This document shows positions 59,021 through 64,000 of a stretch of 64,000 nucleotides of DNA, piece by piece. Origin of the DNA: Hydractinia symbiolongicarpus (lineage: Eukaryota > Cnidaria > Hydrozoa > Anthoathecata > Hydractiniidae); contig NC_079880.1 of assembly GCF_029227915.1 (NCBI RefSeq), positions 5,148,001 to 5,212,000 of the forward strand, given 5' to 3'. Both the position numbers and the translations under genes were made by a program. The notes under the pieces were generated by a model that worked only from the letters and a program-made list of their open reading frames with translations, made no database searches and had not been told where the DNA came from. Position 1 is the stretch's first letter; every line of letters starts with the position of its first letter.

Positions 59021-60420
59021 ATTTAAAAAATCGTTCGGGAAATGAGTTTACTCACAGGGTACTTTCTTTGTATACATTCAACTATACAGGCAAAGCGCGG
59101 TATGGCTGGTTTTCGTTTGCCGGCGATTAAACTTCTTTTATTCAGCGTCTCATCAAAAATGAAAACATTTTTAAAAACTATAAGTCTCATGGGTTTTAGT
59201 GGTGAAATAATAATTTAAAAAATCGTTCGGGAAATGAGTTTACATCCCGGGTACTTTCTTTACTATACGGGTCGAGTCCGGGATTTACGGAAATCGCAGG
59301 TTTTCGTTTGCCGGCGATTAAACTTCTTTTATTTAGCGTCTCATCAAAAATGAAAACATTTTTGAAAACTACAAGTCTCATGCGTTTTAGGGGTGAAAAA
59401 ATAATTTAAAAAATCGTTCGGGAAATGAGTTTACTCCCTGGGTACTTTCTTTGTATACTTTTGACAATACGGGCCGAGTCCGGGATTTACGGGAAATCGC
59501 AGGATTTTGTTTGCCGGCGATTAAACTTCTTTTATTCGGCGTCTCATCAAAAATGAAAACATTTTTAAAAACTACAAGTCTCATGCGTTTTAGTGGTGAA
59601 AAAAAAAAAATTAAAAAATCGCTCGGGAAATGAGTTTACTCCCTAGGTACTTTCTTTGTATACATTCGACTATACGGGCCAAGCCCGAGATTTACGGGAA
59701 ATCGCGGGATTTCGTTTGCCGGCGATTAAACCTCTTTCATTAAGCGTCTCATCAAATAAGAAAACATTTTTGAAAACTACAAGTCTCATGCGTTTTAGTG
59801 GTGAAAAAATAATTTAAAAAATCGTTCGGAAAATGAGTTTACTCCCTGGGTACTTTCTTTGTATACTTTGGACTATACGGGCCGAGTCCGGGATTTACGG
59901 GAAATCGCGGATTTTCGTTTGAGTGCGAATAAACTTCTTTTATTCAGCGTCTCATCAAAAATGAAAACATTTTTGAAAACTACAAGTCTCATGCGTTGTA
60001 GTGGTGAAAAAATAATTTAAAAAATCGTTCGGAAAATGAGTTTACTCCCTGCGTACTTTCTTTGTATACTTTTGACTATACGGGCCGAGTCAGGGGTTTA
60101 CGGGAAATGGCGGGTTTTCGTTTGCCGGCGATTTAACTTCTTTTTTTCAGCGTCTCATCAAAAATGAAAACTTTTTTAAAAACTATAAGTCTCATGGGTT
60201 TTAGTGGTAAAAAAATAATTTAAGAAATCGTTCGGGAAATGAGTTTACTCCCTGGGTAATTTCTTTGTATACTTTTGACTATACGGGCCGAGCCAGGGGT
60301 TTACGGGAAATGGCGGGTTTTCGTTTGCCGGCGATTTAACTTCTTTTTTTCAGCGTCTCATCAAAAATGAAAACATTTTTAAAAACTACAAGTCTTATGC
60401 GTTTTAGTGGTGAAAAAATA
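59021..60420 (+). repeat. 7-monomer HOR (1400 bp), copy 2
   Basis: This has the same order as copy 1 but is one monomer shorter. Near 60050-60100 the CTGCGTACTTTC start of one unit is joined to the GTCAGGGGTTTAC core of the next, removing the intervening length. The next copy follows at an offset of 1400. Confidence 0.83.
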
Positions 60421-61180
60421 ATTTAAAAAATCGTTCGGGAAATGAGTTTACTCACAGGGTACTTTCTTTGTATACATTCAACTATACAGGCAAAGCGCGG
60501 TATGGCTGGTTTTCGTTTGCCGGCGATTAAACTTCTTTTATTCAGCGTCTCATCAAAAATGAAAACATTTTTAAAAACTATAAGTCTCATGGGTTTTAGT
60601 GGTGAAATAATAATTTAAAAAATCGTTCGGGAAATGAGTTTACATCCCGGGTACTTTCTTTACTATACGGGTCGAGTCCGGGATTTACGGAAATCGCAGG
60701 TTTTCGTTTGCCGGCGATTAAACTTCTTTTATTCAGCGTCTCATCAAAAATGAAAACATTTTTGAAAACTACAAGTCTCATGCGTTTTAGGGGTGAAAAA
60801 ATAATTTAAAAAATCGTTCGGGAAATGAGTTTACTCCCTGGGTACTTTCTTTGTATACTTTTGACAATACGGGCCGAGTCCGGGATTTACGGGAAATCGC
60901 AGGATTTTGTTTGCCGGCGATTAAACTTCTTTTATTCGGCGTCTCATCAAAAATGAAAACATTTTTAAAAACTACAAGTCTCATGCGTTTTAGTGGTGAA
61001 AAAAAAAAAATTAAAAAATCGCTCGGGAAATGAGTTTACTCCCTAGGTACTTTCTTTGTATACATTCGACTATACGGGCCAAGCCCGAGATTTACGGGAA
61101 ATCGCGGGATTTCGTTTGCCGGCGATTAAACCTCTTTCATTAAGTGTCTCATCAAATATGAAAACATTTTTGAAAACTAC
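60421..61180 (+). repeat. 7-monomer HOR, partial copy 3
   Basis: This repeats 59021-59780 at an offset of 1400, including CAGGATTTTG, TTATTCGGCGTC and the GCTCGGGAAATG variant. It departs at about 61150-61210, where ATCAAATATG and AATTCAAAAAATCG appear. Confidence 0.8.
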
Positions 61181-62199
61181 AAGTCTCATGCGTTTTAGTG
61201 GTGAAAAAATAATTCAAAAAATCGTTCGGAAAATGAGTTTACTCCCTGGGTACTTTCTTTGTATACTTTTGAAAATACGGGCCGAGTCCGGGATTTACGG
61301 GAAATCGCAGGTTTTCGTTTGCCGGCGATTAAACTTCTTTTATTCAGCGTCTCATCAAAAATGGAAACATTTTTAAAAACTACAACTCTCATGCGTTTTA
61401 GTGTTGAAAAAAAAAATTAAAAAATCGTTCGGTAAATGAGTTTACTCCCTAGGTACTTTCTTTGTATACATTCGACTATACGGGCCAAGCCCGGGATTTA
61501 CGGGAAATCGCGGGATTTCGTTTGCCGGCGATTAAACTTCTTTTATTCAGCGTCTCATCAAAAATGAAAACATTTTTGAAAACTACAAGTCTCATGCGTT
61601 GTAGTGGTGAAAAAATAATTTAAAAAATCGTTCGGAAAATGAGTTTACTCCCTGCGTACTTTCTTTGTATACTTTTGACTATACGGGCCGAGTCCGGGGT
61701 TTACGGGAAATGGCGGGTTTTCGTTTGCCGGCGATTAAACTTCTTTTATTCAGCGTCTCATCAAAAATGAAAACATTTTTAAAAACTACAAGTCTCATGC
61801 GTTGTAGTGGTAAAAAAATAATTTAAAAAATCGTTCGGAAAATGAGTTTACTCCCTGGGTAATTTCTTTGTATACTTTCGACTATACGGGCCGAGTCAGG
61901 GGTTTACGGGAAATGGCGGGTTTTCGTTTACCGGCGATTTAACTTCTTTTTTTCAGCGTCTCATCAAAAATGAAAACATTTTTAAAAACTATAAGTCTCA
62001 TGGGTTTTAGTGGTGAAAAAATAATTTAAGAAATCGTTCGGGAAATGAGTTTACTCCCTGGGTAATTTCTTTGTATACTTTTGACTATACGGGCCGAGCC
62101 AGGGGTTTACGGGAAATGGCGGGTTTTCGTTTGCCGGCGATTTAACTTCTTTTTTTCAGCGTCTCATCAAAAATGAAAACATTTTTAAAAACTACAAGT
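61181..62199 (+). repeat. Rearranged monomers derived from the 8-mer HOR
   Basis: About five monomers. The first two match 57860-58110 (GAAAATACGGGCC, CAACTCTCATGCG, CGGTAAATG) at an offset near 3409. They then pass directly to the CTGCGTAC unit seen at 58448, skipping an intermediate monomer. GGTAATTTC and GATTTAACTTC units follow. Confidence 0.7.
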
Positions 62200-63200
62200 C
62201 TTATGCGTTTTAGTGGTGAAAAAATAATTTACAAAATCGTTCAGGAAATGAGTTTACTCACAGGGTACTTTCTTTGTATACATTCGACTATACGGGCCAA
62301 GCCCGGGATTTACGGGAAATCGCGGGTTTTTGTTTTCCGGCGATTAAACATTTTTCATTAAGCGTCTCATCAAAAATGAAAACATTTTTAAAAACTACAA
62401 GTCTCATGCGTTTTAGTGGTGAAAAAATAATTCAAAAAATCGTTCGGGAAATGAGTTTACTCCCTGGGTACTTTCTTTGTATACATTCGACTATACGGGC
62501 CAAGCCCCGGATTTACGGGAAAACGCGGGATTTCGTTTGCCGGCGATTAAACCTCTTTCATTAAGCGTCTCATCAAAAATGAAAACATTTTTGAAAACTA
62601 CAAGTCTCATGCGTTTTAGTGGTGAAAAAATAATTTAAAAAATCGTTCGGGAAATGAGTTTACTCCCTGGGTACTTTCTTTGTATACTTTTGACTATACG
62701 GGCCGAGTCCGGGATTTACGGGAAATCGCGGATCTTCGTTTGCCGGCGATTAAACTTCTTTTATTCAGCGTCCCATCAAATATGAAAATATTTTTGAAAA
62801 CTACAAGTCTCATGCGTTTAGTGGTAAAAAAATAATATAAAAAATCGTTCGGGAAATGAGTTTACTCCCTGGGTACTTTCTCTGTATACTTTTGACTATA
62901 CGGGTCGAGTCCGGGGTTTACGGGAAATGGCGGGTTTTCGTTTGCCGGCGATTAAACTTCTTTTATTCAGCGTCTCATCAAAAATGAAAACATTTTTGAA
63001 AACTACAAGTCTCATGCGTTTTAGTGGTGAAAAGATAATTTAAAAAATCGTTTTGGAAATGAGTTTACTCACAGGGTACTTTCTTTGTAAACATTCGACT
63101 ATACGGGCCAAGCCCGGGATTTACGGGAAATCGCGGGTTTTCGTTTGCTGGCGATTAAACCACTTTCATTAAGCGTCTCATCAAAAATGAAAACATTTCT
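62200..63200 (+). repeat. Ordered marker-monomer block, second right-arm example
   Basis: The order is CTTATGCG and TTCAGG, CGTTTTCCGGCG, CCCCGGATTT with AAAACGCGGG, CCCATCAAATATG with AATATAAAAAATCG, GGGTCGAGTCCGGGG, and CTGGCGATTAAACCAC. Read backward it is the order of left-arm 3780-4560, monomer for monomer. Positions from about 62640 match 55260 onward at an offset of 7380. Confidence 0.8.
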
Positions 63201-63637
63201 GAAAACTACAAATCTCATGCGTTTTAGTGGTGAAAAGATAATTTAAAAAATCGTTTTGGAAATGAGTTTACTTACAGGGTACTTTCTTTGTAAACATTAG
63301 ACTATACGGGCCAAGCCCGGGATTTACGGGAAATCGCGGGTTTTCGTTTGCTGGCGATTAAACCACTTTCATTAAGCGTCTCATCAAAAATGAAAACATT
63401 TCTGAAAACTACAAGTCTCATGCGTTTTAGTGGTGAAAAGATAATTTAAAAAATCGTTTTGGAAATGAGTTTACTTACAGGGTACTTTCTTTGTAAACAT
63501 TCGACTATACGGGCCAAGCCCGGGATTTACGGGAAATCGCGGGTTTTCGTTTGCTGGCGATTAAACCACTTTCATTAAGCGTCTCATCAAAAATGAAAAC
63601 ATTTCTGAAAACTACAAGTCTCATGCGTTTTAGTGGT
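63029..63637 (+). repeat. Run of three near-identical single monomers
   Basis: GAAAAGATAATTTAAAAAAT starts at 63029, 63232 and 63435, exactly 203 apart. All three units carry GTAAACATT, CTGGCGATTAAACCAC and ACATTTCTGAAAAC, and differ by single bases such as ACTCACAGG/ACTTACAGG and CATTCG/CATTAG. It is a local monomeric expansion within an HOR region. Confidence 0.85.
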
Positions 63638-64000
63638 GAAAAAATAATTTAAAAAGTCGTTCGGGAAATGAGTTTACTCACAGGTAATTTCTTTGTATAC
63701 ATTCGACTATACGGGCAAAGCCCGTGATTTACGGGAAATCGCGAGTTTTCGTTTGCCGGCGATTAAACTTCTTTTATTCAGCGTCTCATCAAAAATGAAA
63801 ACATTTTTGAAAACTACAAGCCTCATGCGTTTTAGTGGTGAAAAGATAATTTAAAAAATCGTTTTGGAAATGAGTTTACTCACAGGTTACTTTCTTTGTA
63901 TACATTCGACTATACGGGCCAAGCCCGGGATTTACGGGAAATCGCGGGCTTTCGTTTGCTGGCGATTAAACCACTTTCATTAAGCGTCTCATCAAAAATG
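63638..64000 (+). repeat. Last monomers, array continues beyond window
   Basis: These are just under two monomers, with ACAGGTAATTTC, GGGCAAAGCCCGTG and ACAAGCCTCATG variants. The final unit is cut at the window edge at CATCAAAAATG. No array end or unique flank is visible. Confidence 0.85.

Larger units (their letters stand above)
20131..64000 (+). repeat. Right satellite arm, ~217 monomers of ~203 bp, plus orientation
   Basis: The same satellite family continues in the opposite orientation to the end of the window. Landmarks GGGTACTTTCTTTGTATAC, TTTGCCGGCGATTAAAC and AAAAAATCGTTCGGGAAATG recur every ~203 bases. The mean period is slightly below 203 because 192-bp and 177-bp deletion monomers are interspersed, mainly after 49 kb. 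A CCTAGG (CTCCCTAGGTAC) variant is frequent here and was not seen in the left arm. The array is unbroken by transposons or unique DNA and runs off the window edge, so its true end lies outside. Confidence 0.97.

Noticed and set aside
61056-61376. A 106-codon plus-strand open frame near the end of the window
   Set aside because: It crosses a monomer border by chance; the second half reads the satellite in a different frame. No domain, start signal or conservation beyond the repeat is apparent.
1-64000. A CRISPR array, because of regular direct repeats
   Set aside because: Repeats are contiguous 203-bp units with no short repeat/unique spacer pattern and no cas genes.
20131-64000. Telomeric repeats or a telomere-associated boundary
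   Set aside because: No short G-rich telomere-type tandem repeat is present, and the window contains no array end.
20131-64000. Promoter-like boxes (TTGAC...TATAC) in each monomer
   Set aside because: TTTTGACTATAC looks loosely like bacterial -35/-10 elements but the spacing is wrong, it repeats in every unit, and there is no gene downstream.

Overview
The whole 64 kb window is satellite DNA: one tandemly repeated family with a monomer of about 203 bp, roughly 315 copies, and no non-satellite sequence between them. I find no credible gene, tRNA, rRNA, transposon, microsatellite block, CRISPR array or bacterial-type regulatory signal. Long homogenised arrays with nested higher-order repeats (HORs) and about 203-bp units point to eukaryotic constitutive heterochromatin: centromeric, pericentromeric, subtelomeric or another large satellite block. 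I do not recognise the monomer, so I name neither species nor chromosome. One counted monomer (44997-45199) is 37% GC with 12 CpGs.

Layout. Taking the sense of the right arm as reference, bases 1-20130 (about 99 monomers) run in minus orientation and bases 20131-64000 (about 217 monomers) in plus orientation. The arms meet at one sharp switch at 20130/20131, where a 19-bp perfect inverted repeat (20098-20116 and 20131-20149) flanks a 14-nt spacer. The monomers on either side belong to different subfamilies, so the window is not a simple mirror image.

Left arm: a 19-monomer HOR of 3858 bp (1-3858, partial second copy to about 6177), then a 31-monomer HOR of 6296 bp present as two nearly identical tandem copies (6698-12993 and 12994-19289, with shared sequence to 19313), then a more diverged edge up to the switch.

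Right arm: a roughly 39-monomer HOR (20461-28380) and a second version of it (29161-42945) enlarged by internal 24-monomer (4855 bp) and 9-monomer (1824 bp) duplications. After these come shorter tandem HORs of 6, 5, 5, 4, 5, 2 and 8/7 monomers, ending in a run of three nearly identical single monomers.

Monomers fall into two recurring classes. Class A carries ATTCGACTATAC, a perfect CGGGC-CAA-GCCCG dyad and usually CTCTTTCATTAAGCG. Class B carries CTTTTGACTATAC, an imperfect dyad (GCCGAGTCCGG) and CTTCTTTTATTCAGCG. Both occur in both arms, and a run of several distinct monomer variants keeps the same order in both arms when one is read in reverse. The arms therefore descend from one HOR array that was inverted and then homogenised separately. 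The window records unequal exchange, local amplification, inversion and small deletions; it does not encode a protein system. All HOR boundaries were read by eye from shared variants, so ends are uncertain by tens of bases unless stated.
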